Part shown: positions 8,001 to 15,613 of the stretch, in pieces
How the letters are laid out: the number at the start of each line of letters is the position of its first letter
Position numbering within the stretch: position 1 is the stretch's first letter
Source of the DNA: Halorhabdus sp. CBA1104
GTDB lineage: Archaea > Halobacteriota > Halobacteria > Halobacteriales > Haloarculaceae
Direction: 5' to 3'
Assembly (NCBI RefSeq): GCF_009690625.1
Contig: NZ_CP033878.1
Coordinates: 1,488,001-1,552,000 of the forward strand
DNA: 64,000 nucleotides
Program-made: the position numbers and the translations under genes
The notes under the pieces: generated by a model
The model's database searches: none
What the model was told of the DNA's origin: nothing
What the model saw: the letters and a program-made list of their open reading frames with translations, nothing else

Positions 8001-9683
8001 TTACCCGTCCCGATCGCGCCACACAGCAAGCCCAGCTATCACACACAGACTGAACACAGCCCCGGTAGCGACGAATCCAGGACCGCTGGTGGTCGTGGGT
8101 GGCTGGGCGGCGGTCCCGTTGCTGGGAGGGGTCGTCGCCTCGGCACTCCGAGCAGCGCCGGCCCTGACTGCCGACAGCGCAGTGACGTTGGGCGCGTTGA
8201 CGATCACGAGCTGGTCGCCAGTCTGATCGAGATAAAACGCGTCGCCGAACGCCTTGTCCTCGGGGATCCAGTAGGTGTCTCGGTGGCCATCGACTGGCTG
8301 GGCACCGTAGTAGGCAAGCAGGTCCGTATACCCCTGGGCAAACTCGGCGGCGTCTGCCTGGCTATCCCAGGCCGTCTTCCAGACGTAGCCCGTCTCGTTG
8401 GTCGTTGCGGAATCGTTTCTCACGTAGGGGTATAGCCGGTCGTTGTCCCAGCCGTTCGTGACGTCGAGACCGTAGTTGAGTGGATCGACACTGCTGACGT
8501 CACCGCGAGCCGTGAAATTGTAGATCGCAAGCGGCCCGACGACGGGTGTCGCCGTGCCACCACTGGCGAAGACCGGCCGCATGAACATGGCACTGAGGCC
8601 AGCCTGGCCGAATCGAGCGTACTCGGGGCTGCCATTCCCGAGATCAGGGACGTGCCAGGCGGCCGCGCTGGTGTCGGTGAACGTGAGATTGTGCGGCCGT
8701 TCATCGGGGTACATCTCGGGGTGAATCGTCTGCTCGGTCGAGACCGGGAGCTGCTCGTAGACGTCGTTGACCGCATCCCACCCGCCCGTGGCGCGGATCT
8801 CGGTGACGAAGGCGGGACCGTCGCTGTAGGGCTGGTACTGAGTCAGATAGACGCCGTAATTGATAGCTGGCTCACTGTCGCCCTCGCGATCCGTCTCGCC
8901 GTCGGCACCGTCCGTGCCGGTCCCGGACTGGAGACAGTCCCACTCGGCCACACAGCGCTGTTGGTACAGTCGATCGACGAGGTTGGCATCACCTTCGACG
9001 ATCCCATCGGCGGCGTTGTGTCCCTCCTGTGTCGGCCGGTCGAACGAGAGGTCGAACCGCTGGTCCTGCAGGGCGTGAAACAGTTCCTGTGAGAGGGTGA
9101 TCTCGTCCATTTTCGGGACTGACTCGTTTGCCGAGACGACGACGATCTGCTCGTTGGCGGGCGAGTAAAACCCACCCACGGTCGCCGACTGTGTCGACTG
9201 GTAACCAGCCACCGCATCCGTGTCTTCGCCGATCGAAAGCATCGCCTCCCACTTGACGTTCTGGTGGAGGCGATTGGCCGTCGACGTGTTCGGCGTGCTC
9301 GCGTTCGTTCCCCACTGGTCGCGGTATGTGTCTCGGGAAACGACGTCGACACTCACCGTCGTCTCGAACTCCAGGCGCCGAATCTGCTCGACGCGGGCCA
9401 TCGACCGGGCGACGACGGCCTCGAGTTCCGAGTTGTTCAGCCCGTCCTCGGGCGTCACGTCGAGGGTCTCGTTGTACCAGTAGCCGTTCTCCCACCCGAG
9501 ACGATCCGACGAGGGGTCCGACTGGGAAGCGTCTCCAAGGGCAGAGTCATTCGCCCCAGCGGGCGAGTCGATTGCCTCGCTGTCGATTCCCGGTGTGGCC
9601 GCGACCGAGGCGGCTGTCGGTGCGACGGCCGTCCCCACCACCAGAGCGGCTATCAGGGCGGCGACGAGATGACGAGAGACCAT
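8001..9683 (-). CDS. Hvo_1808-like surface protein, copy 1 (degenerate zinc motif)
   Basis: A 560-residue exported protein: N-terminal signal peptide (about 1-26), a large extracellular domain starting with a RLGWENGYWYNE block, a low-complexity Thr/Pro/Ser stretch and a C-terminal membrane helix followed by arginines (PGF-CTERM-like anchor). It resembles the haloarchaeal Hvo_1808 family of surface proteins. The region equivalent to the HEXXH zinc site of copy 3 reads QELFHAL at residues 199-205, with the first histidine replaced by glutamine, so peptidase activity is doubtful. It is most similar to copy 2 (shared VTPEDGL and LSQELFHALQDQRF blocks). The start is ATG 9683; the upstream gap is 81 bases. 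Confidence 0.8.
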   Translation of the reverse strand: MVSRHLVAALIAALVVGTAVAPTAASVAATPGIDSEAIDSPAGANDSALGDASQSDPSSDRLGWENGYWYNETLDVTPEDGLNNSELEAVVARSMARVEQIRRLEFETTVSVDVVSRDTYRDQWGTNASTPNTSTANRLHQNVKWEAMLSIGEDTDAVAGYQSTQSATVGGFYSPANEQIVVVSANESVPKMDEITLSQELFHALQDQRFDLSFDRPTQEGHNAADGIVEGDANLVDRLYQQRCVAEWDCLQSGTGTDGADGETDREGDSEPAINYGVYLTQYQPYSDGPAFVTEIRATGGWDAVNDVYEQLPVSTEQTIHPEMYPDERPHNLTFTDTSAAAWHVPDLGNGSPEYARFGQAGLSAMFMRPVFASGGTATPVVGPLAIYNFTARGDVSSVDPLNYGLDVTNGWDNDRLYPYVRNDSATTNETGYVWKTAWDSQADAAEFAQGYTDLLAYYGAQPVDGHRDTYWIPEDKAFGDAFYLDQTGDQLVIVNAPNVTALSAVRAGAARSAEATTPPSNGTAAQPPTTTSGPGFVATGAVFSLCVIAGLAVWRDRDG

Positions 9684-9764
9684 ACGAACGATGGGCGCGA
9701 AGGCCTTACAAATCTCTCGGAGTCGTGAAAATAAACGACGGGCCAGGGGGTGATGTGTCTGCTC

Positions 9765-11408
9765 TTATCGGTGGCGAGTGGCGATCCCAACTAGCCCAAC
9801 GACGGCAAGCAACACTGTGAGGACCGTGAATCCGTCACCGGACGTTGTCGTGGTCGTGGACCCGGAAGCCTCAGTCGGCGTCGGCTCACCGTCGGGAGCG
9901 GCGCCGTCCCTGACCGCAGAGAGGTCCTCGACGCTTGGCGCGTTGACGACCACCAGTTGGTCGTCAGTCTGGTTGAGGTAGAACGCGTCACCGAATTCCT
10001 GCCCGTCTGGAATGCGGTAGGTCCCTATCCGGCCGTCGACGGGCTCGGCACCGTTGAACTGGAGGAGTTCCTCGTAGGCGGTCTGGAATTCGGTGGCGTC
10101 CTCGGGCGAGTCCCAGGCCATCTTGTAGACGTAGCCCGTCTCGTTGGTCTCACTGGATTGGTCGGTGACGTACGGGACCAGTTTGTCACCGTCCCAGCCC
10201 GCCGTGACGGTGTGGTTGTAATCGTACGGATCGAACTGGTCGACCCCGCCGTCGGGAGCGTAGTTGATGTGGTTCTGTAACGGAACGATCGCAGTCATCC
10301 CCTGGGTCTGGAATGCAGGATACCACAGCGTCACGTACAATCCCGCCTCGCCAAACGAGGCGTAATCGACACTCCCGTTGGTATCTACGGGCCGCCACCG
10401 CTCGTCACTCCGGTCTGGGACAGATACGTCAGTCGGCTCGTCCTCGCCGTATTTCTCCGGGTGAATCGTCTGCTCGGTCGAGGCCGGTGGGTTCTCGTAG
10501 ATCGCGTTCACCGCGTCCCATCCCCCGTCCTCGCGGACTCCCTCGACGAAAGCCGGGCCGTCGCTGTAGGGCTGCAGGAGAATCTGATAGAGGCCAAGGT
10601 GAGGCTGGAAGTCAGAGGGCGTGTCCTGTCCCGACGGTTCGAGACACGTCCCGTTCCAGGCTCCATCACAGCGTTCCTGATAGAGGTGATCGACGTAGTT
10701 GCCGTCACCTTCGATAATACCGTCTTTGGCGTTGTGTAGTTCCCGCGTCGACTGGTTGTAGGCAGAGACGTTGAATCGCTGGTCCTGCAGGGCGTGAAAC
10801 AGCTCCTGGGAGAGTGTGATCTCGTTCATCTGTGGCGTCTCCGTGTTCTCGGAGACGATCTTGATTTCGCCCGTCGAGGGATCGTAGAATCCGCCGACGC
10901 CACCCGCGCGGTTGCTGGCCTGGACCGCGACGGCATCCGTCGACTCGTTGATCATGAACAGGGCCTCGTACTTGACGTTCTGGTGAAGTTCCTGGGCCTC
11001 GGTCGTATTCGTCGTCCGGTTCTCGACGCGCTGTTGATAGTCGTCACGACCGATGACCTCGACCGGCGGTGTCGTCTCGAACTCGAGGCGACGAATCTCT
11101 TCGACCCGAGCCATTCCACGGGCGACAACGGCCTCGAGTTCCGAGTCGTTCAGCCCGTCTTCGGGCGTCACGTCGAGGGTCTCGTTGTACCAGTAGCCGT
11201 TCTCCCAGCCCAGTACGTCCTCGTCGGGATCGGGTGGCTGCTGGTCCGCAATGGGGCTCGCATCCGTGCCAGCAGCCTGCTGGGACTCGTTGAACGTATC
11301 GTAGGCAGGGCCAGGACCAGCGGGACCGGGACCGATCGCCCCAGCCACCGGCACGCCGACCAGTGCGACTGCGACGATGACCACGACCACTCCAGTTCGG
11401 GAAACCAT
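9765..11408 (-). CDS. Hvo_1808-like surface protein, copy 2 (degenerate zinc motif)
   Basis: Second tandem copy, 547 residues. The frame is open far upstream into copy 3, but the signal peptide MVSRTGVVVVIVAVALVG fixes the start at ATG 11408. The mature part shares with copy 1 the LGWENGYWYNETLDV block, DGPAFVEGVRE, STEQTIHPE and NETGYVYKMAWDS motifs. The motif at 201-207 is again QELFHAL rather than HELVHAL. A Thr/Ser linker and a C-terminal hydrophobic helix with a basic end (ATRHR) follow, which suggests surface anchoring. Many N-X-S/T sequons are present, as expected for a glycosylated haloarchaeal surface protein. Probably not an active protease. Confidence 0.8.
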   Translation of the reverse strand: MVSRTGVVVVIVAVALVGVPVAGAIGPGPAGPGPAYDTFNESQQAAGTDASPIADQQPPDPDEDVLGWENGYWYNETLDVTPEDGLNDSELEAVVARGMARVEEIRRLEFETTPPVEVIGRDDYQQRVENRTTNTTEAQELHQNVKYEALFMINESTDAVAVQASNRAGGVGGFYDPSTGEIKIVSENTETPQMNEITLSQELFHALQDQRFNVSAYNQSTRELHNAKDGIIEGDGNYVDHLYQERCDGAWNGTCLEPSGQDTPSDFQPHLGLYQILLQPYSDGPAFVEGVREDGGWDAVNAIYENPPASTEQTIHPEKYGEDEPTDVSVPDRSDERWRPVDTNGSVDYASFGEAGLYVTLWYPAFQTQGMTAIVPLQNHINYAPDGGVDQFDPYDYNHTVTAGWDGDKLVPYVTDQSSETNETGYVYKMAWDSPEDATEFQTAYEELLQFNGAEPVDGRIGTYRIPDGQEFGDAFYLNQTDDQLVVVNAPSVEDLSAVRDGAAPDGEPTPTEASGSTTTTTSGDGFTVLTVLLAVVGLVGIATRHR

Positions 11409-11478
11409 ACCGTCTCTGGGAGTGAGAGCCTTACAAATCTCCCGGTAGTCGCAGTCGGAAGCCGAAAATATGACCCGA

Positions 11479-13188
11479 TCAGCGTCGACCAGCGGCGACA
11501 AATCCGAGAAGGGCAAGCAGCGCGGCCACGAATCCGAGCCCGGGGCCGCTGGTCGTCGTGGCGTCGGTGGGCTGCTCAGTGCTATCACCAGCGGTGGTCG
11601 TCGAGGGCGGCGTCGCTGTCGTCGTCCGGGTCGTGGTCGCTGTTTCGGTCGGCGTTTCTGTCTCCGTCGGCGTCGGCGCTGCACCCTCCGGGGCAGCCCC
11701 CGAACGTACGTCGGACAACGCCGGCACGCTGGGCGCGTTGACGATCACCAGGCGATCGGCCGTCTGATTGATGTAAAACGCGTCACCGTAGGTCTTCTCG
11801 TCGGGGATCCGGTAGGTGTTCTCGTGGCCAGCAACTGGCTCCGCGCCACGGTATTTGAGGATCTCGACGTAAGCGTCTTCGAAGGCTGTCGCGTCAGCCT
11901 GGCTGTCCCAGACCGTCGACCAGACGTAGCCCGTCTCGTTGGTCTCGCTTGACTCGTCGGTCACGTACGGTACCAGTTTGTCACCGTCCCAGCCGTTGGT
12001 CGCGTCGGCATCGTAATCGTAGAAGAACGGCGATTGAGCACGAAGCGACTGATTGAATGGCGCTGATCGGGGCATGACGACCGACATACCGGACTCGTAG
12101 CTCGGGAACCACAGCATCGTGTACAGCCCCGCTTGGCCGATCGTGTCCGCTGCCGACTGGCCATCGACGGTGAGCGGCTGCCAGCCGGCACTGCTCCGAT
12201 CGGGCACGGCCACCGTCTGGGGCTGGTCCGAGCGGTACGTCTGGGGATGAATGACTTGCTCAGTGCTGGTAGGGAAACTATCGTAGGCGTCGTTGACAGC
12301 GTCCCAGCCCCCGCGTTCACGCAGTGTAGCGACAAACTCGGCCCCGTTGCTGTACTGGACGTAATTGAGGATGGAGAGACCCACAGCCGCATCCGAGAAC
12401 CTCTGGCCGCCGCCGGTTGCCGGCGTGACACACTCCCAGTCGGCCCCACAGCGCCGTTCGTACAGATAGCCCACGTGGCTGGCGTCACCCTCGATCAGTC
12501 CTCGGCGGGCGTTGAACGCGTCCGTCGTCTGATTGGTTCCCCGGAAGGTGACGTTCAGTTCCTGGACTTGCAGCGCGTGGACGAGTTCGTGACCGAGTGT
12601 CAGCTCCGAGAACGATGCCTGTCCTTCGTCGACGACGATCGTGACGTCACCGGCCTGTAAGTCGAGTTGCGGCACGGACTGTGGGACCACGAACGCGGCC
12701 GCAAACCCACTCTGGCGTTCTCTGATTGCAGCCGTCGCGTTCCGATCTTCGCCCCGGAACCCGAGGGCCTCCAGTTGAACGTTCGCCGACAGCGGATCGA
12801 CCGCGAACGATTCGGCGTACGCCGCGTAGGAGCTTCGATTGATGAAGTTGAGGTCGACTGGTTCGTCGAACTCCACGCCGCGGATCACCTCGACGCGGGC
12901 CATCGTCCGGTTTAACAACCGGGACGCCTCTTCCCTGTCGATCCCGTCGGAAGCGTCGACGTTGATGGATTCGTTGTACCACACGCCGTTCTCCCACCCA
13001 AGCCGATCCGACTCCGGATCGGGCGGGCTCGCCACAACGGCCGCTTCCCCGTCAGCCCCCACTGCCACGGATTGATCGTCGAACTGTGCCGTCGAGACAC
13101 CTGCCTGTGTCGCCCCGACCGTCACTGGTTGGAGAGCCAGCATTGCAACAGCGAGGACAGCCAGGAGTTCTGTGCGCTCGGCTCGCAT
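11479..13188 (-). CDS. Hvo_1808-like surface protein, copy 3 (intact HEXXH)
   Basis: Third tandem copy, 569 residues, upstream-most of the triplet. After the signal peptide (about 1-27) comes the DRLGWENGVWYNES block shared with the other two. Unlike them it keeps a canonical zinc-metallopeptidase signature HELVHAL (His200, Glu201, His204). The C-terminus has a Thr/Pro repeat region followed by SGPGLGF, a hydrophobic helix and AAGRR, a good PGF-CTERM-type sorting signal of the kind handled by archaeosortase A. A pair of inverted repeats lies directly before its ATG (see the regulatory entry). It could be an extracellular metalloprotease; the third zinc ligand was not identified. Confidence 0.8.
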   Translation of the reverse strand: MRAERTELLAVLAVAMLALQPVTVGATQAGVSTAQFDDQSVAVGADGEAAVVASPPDPESDRLGWENGVWYNESINVDASDGIDREEASRLLNRTMARVEVIRGVEFDEPVDLNFINRSSYAAYAESFAVDPLSANVQLEALGFRGEDRNATAAIRERQSGFAAAFVVPQSVPQLDLQAGDVTIVVDEGQASFSELTLGHELVHALQVQELNVTFRGTNQTTDAFNARRGLIEGDASHVGYLYERRCGADWECVTPATGGGQRFSDAAVGLSILNYVQYSNGAEFVATLRERGGWDAVNDAYDSFPTSTEQVIHPQTYRSDQPQTVAVPDRSSAGWQPLTVDGQSAADTIGQAGLYTMLWFPSYESGMSVVMPRSAPFNQSLRAQSPFFYDYDADATNGWDGDKLVPYVTDESSETNETGYVWSTVWDSQADATAFEDAYVEILKYRGAEPVAGHENTYRIPDEKTYGDAFYINQTADRLVIVNAPSVPALSDVRSGAAPEGAAPTPTETETPTETATTTRTTTATPPSTTTAGDSTEQPTDATTTSGPGLGFVAALLALLGFVAAGRR

Positions 13189-13191
13189 GAT

Positions 13192-13233
13192 GTAAAGCTT
13201 GCTTTACCAATAGTAATAAGTATTTTCCTTATT
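13192..13233. promoter_or_regulatory. Two inverted repeats over the start of the HEXXH surface-protein gene
   Basis: GTAAAGC-TT-GCTTTAC (13192-13207) is a perfect 7-base inverted repeat with a 2-base spacer, ending 4 bases from the ATG at 13188. Next to it AATAAG-(7)-CTTATT (13215-13233) is a second perfect inverted repeat in an AT-rich block that also contains a TATA-like element about 27-40 bases upstream of the ATG. The first repeat would cover the transcription start of a leaderless mRNA, a normal place for a repressor operator. The cognate regulator is unknown. Confidence 0.5.
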
Positions 13234-13350
13234 GTCGCGTTTGATTGCTTTCGCCGGGCGCGCATGTTTCGTGGTCCCAGCGTGCAACGACTCGTGGAAG
13301 GTTGTGAGCCAGAACCACTAATGGCCACACTCCCGAACGAGGAGACGACA

Positions 13351-13923
13351 ATGACATTCGAACCGGGCCGGACTGCCATCGTCGTGGTCGACATGCAGAA
13401 CGGCTTCTGCCACCCCGACGGGAACCTCTACGCACCGCCGAGTGAGGATGCGATCGAACCGTGCGTCGAACTCGTCGATCGGGCGCGTGCTGTCGGCGCG
13501 TCCGTCGTCTACACGCGGGACGTACATCCACCCGAGCAGTTCGAGGACGCTCACTACTACGACGAGTTCGACCGCTGGGGTGAACACGTCCGCGAAGGCT
13601 CTTGGGACGCCGCGCTCGTCGATCCACTGGCCGACCGCGAGGCAGACCTGACCGTCGAGAAACACACCTACGACGCCTTCCACGAGACCCAACTCGACGG
13701 CTGGCTCGAAGCCCACGGGATCGACGATCTCCTGCTCTGTGGCACGCTGGCGAACGTCTGTGTCCTCCACACCGCAGGTAGTGCCGGCCTCCGGGACTAT
13801 CGCCCCGTCTTGGTCGAGGACGCTATCGGATTCATCGAAGACGACCACCGGGAGTACGCACTGGATCACGCTGACTGGCTGTTCGGTGAAGTGACCGACC
13901 GGGATTCGGTCACCTTCGCCTGA
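13351..13923 (+). CDS. pncA: Nicotinamidase (isochorismatase fold)
   Basis: The 190-residue protein hydrolyses nicotinamide to nicotinate for NAD salvage. Catalytic residues are visible: Asp14 in VVDMQNGF, Lys104 in TVEKHTYDAF and Cys137 in NVCVLHTA. The metal site DVH (Asp57, His59) lies before a tyrosine-rich loop. The frame extends upstream, but ATG 13351 has a GGAG Shine-Dalgarno eight bases before it and gives the family length; an ATG at 13321 is possible. It forms a rightward pair with the next acetyltransferase gene, whose ATG overlaps its stop. Confidence 0.88.
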   Translation: MTFEPGRTAIVVVDMQNGFCHPDGNLYAPPSEDAIEPCVELVDRARAVGASVVYTRDVHPPEQFEDAHYYDEFDRWGEHVREGSWDAALVDPLADREADLTVEKHTYDAFHETQLDGWLEAHGIDDLLLCGTLANVCVLHTAGSAGLRDYRPVLVEDAIGFIEDDHREYALDHADWLFGEVTDRDSVTFA

Positions 13924-14372
13924 TGATCCGTCGCTTCCAAACAGGTGACGGGCCAGGTGTCAGGCGCGTGTATCACCGGGCGCTCGCGGATGCAGGCACC
14001 GATCCGGCCGACGTGCCGGGTAACGCAGATCTCAACTGGGTCGAGGAGACGTATCTGCGATCCGACGGGGCGTTCCTGATCGCGGAACGGGACGGAAAGA
14101 TCGTGGCCTGTGGCGGCCTCCTCGTCGACGGAGCGGCCGCCGAACTCATGCGGATCGCCGTCGATCCGGCCCAGCAAAACGAGGGGCTGGGGACTGCAAT
14201 CGTCGACCGCCTCGAAGACATCGCCACCGACCGAGGGTGTGACCGGATTACCCTCACGACAGCGGGGAGACAGATTGCCGCGACCGAATTCTATCCGGAT
14301 CGTGGCTACGAGCGAGTCGCGACGCGAGAAACGAACGGCTACGAATTACTCGACTTCGAAAAGGCGCTGTAA
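13923..14372 (+). CDS. GNAT-family N-acetyltransferase
   Basis: A 149-residue protein with the full GNAT fold. The acetyl-CoA pyrophosphate-binding signature reads QQNEGLGTAIVDRL (about residues 82-95), preceded by the beta-4 strand AAELMRIAVDP and followed by a C-terminal GYERVATRE strand. The acceptor cannot be predicted. The ATG overlaps the pncA stop codon by one base (TGATG), so the two are translationally coupled; whether this enzyme acts in NAD metabolism is not shown by the sequence. Confidence 0.8.
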   Translation: MIRRFQTGDGPGVRRVYHRALADAGTDPADVPGNADLNWVEETYLRSDGAFLIAERDGKIVACGGLLVDGAAAELMRIAVDPAQQNEGLGTAIVDRLEDIATDRGCDRITLTTAGRQIAATEFYPDRGYERVATRETNGYELLDFEKAL

Positions 14373-14376
14373 CCGC

Positions 14377-15450
14377 TCAGTCGTCCCGTTGGACGGTCCC
14401 ATCCGGACCGATCCGACTCACTCGCTGGCTGCCGTCGAACGTCTGTGCCACCAGCGACACCTCGACAGTCTCGCCCGGACCCAGCGACCGCATCGAGCCG
14501 TTTTCCCGCTGGGCGTCCGGATACGAGTGGGCGGGGTGGGCCGTCGTCGGTTCCAGCCCAGCCGTATAGTTGCGCCCCCAGAACGGTGCGGCCGCGAGAC
14601 CACCGTAAGGCTGCCAGTACCACAGTGACTCGAAGTGCTCGGCCGGCCACCGCAAGCCAAAGCCAAGGTCCAACGCCGGATTCGTCACCGCGTACCAGCC
14701 TTCGTCCAGCTCGTGCAGGTACGCCATGTCGTTGATCTCGGCGTCGGTCGGCGGGAATTGCGAGAGATCGACCGACTCACCGTCGGCGCCGGGCGCCACT
14801 GGCCACTCGAAAGACGCCTCACTCTCTAGCCGGTGGTTCTCGGTTCCGGGATCGTACGCTTCGACGTAGCCGCGCTCGGCGGAGACGTCCAGGCGGGCTT
14901 GGGGGCCGATCAACGGTCGCCCCAGCGTGAGGTGCTGTTGGTGGGCGTACTCGACCGTGACGTCGCCCTCGTTGGTGATCGACTCCTCGATCTCGAGGGC
15001 GGCCTCGCCGGCCCGCAAGGTGAGTTCCCGCCGCACGGTAAACGGATAGCGCCGAAGCGAGGTCGTGAGTTCGAGTGTCACCGCGTCCTCGTCGTCCCGG
15101 ACGATCTCGGCGTCCCACTCCAGGAGTGCCGTTTCGCCGTGGTGGTCGTAGCGCCCGCCGGGGAATTCGAAGGGACCGCCCGCTCCAGGAATGTTGAGTT
15201 GCCAGCCGCCAGGGTAGTATTCATCCCAGGTACCTTCGATCGAAGGCAGGGCGTTTGGCGGGGCCGACCACTCGTGATCGGCGTGCCAGAGGACGTCGAT
15301 GTCGGTCCGCTTGTCCCGGAATTCGACGATATCACCGCCCTTGCCCTGCAGGACCATCACCCGGAGGTGGCGATTTTCGAGGATCGAGGCGTCGATCCCC
15401 TGATACTGGTAGGCCGTCGAGATTCGCGGTCGCTTGTTCCACTCGTCCAT
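14377..15450 (-). CDS. Galactose-mutarotase-like / DUF4432-like protein
   Basis: A 357-residue beta-rich protein without signal peptide. Its layout matches the aldose-1-epimerase superfamily fold (galactose mutarotase-like, near DUF4432): an N-terminal strand with a VLQGKGGDIVEFRD turn, a GAGGPFEFPGGRYDHHGE segment with paired histidines, EYAHQQHLTLGRP, and a C-terminal ALDLGFGLRW / WYWQPYGG aromatic cluster likely to line a sugar pocket. It could be a sugar epimerase or a glycosidase-like binding protein. It is convergent with the acetyltransferase gene (4 bases between the stops) and diverges from dihydroorotase. Confidence 0.7.
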   Translation of the reverse strand: MDEWNKRPRISTAYQYQGIDASILENRHLRVMVLQGKGGDIVEFRDKRTDIDVLWHADHEWSAPPNALPSIEGTWDEYYPGGWQLNIPGAGGPFEFPGGRYDHHGETALLEWDAEIVRDDEDAVTLELTTSLRRYPFTVRRELTLRAGEAALEIEESITNEGDVTVEYAHQQHLTLGRPLIGPQARLDVSAERGYVEAYDPGTENHRLESEASFEWPVAPGADGESVDLSQFPPTDAEINDMAYLHELDEGWYAVTNPALDLGFGLRWPAEHFESLWYWQPYGGLAAAPFWGRNYTAGLEPTTAHPAHSYPDAQRENGSMRSLGPGETVEVSLVAQTFDGSQRVSRIGPDGTVQRDD

Positions 15451-15613
15451 GGCGAAAGCCGACGACGGGTATTGTCTAAGAGTTTATGATGATCGGCGGC
15501 CGGGGAACAATCCAGTAGCTTGTCGCGTCTGTCCTCGAAGATCGAACCCATCGAGAGGGAGGCGCGCCACCGGACTCCGGGACACTTAGGGTCGCGGGGT
15601 GCTCAGTCGGGGC

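Noticed and set aside
11409-11684. N-terminal extension of surface-protein copy 2
   Set aside because: It would overlap copy 3 and begin with an Arg-rich non-homologous stretch; a perfect signal peptide starts at 11408.
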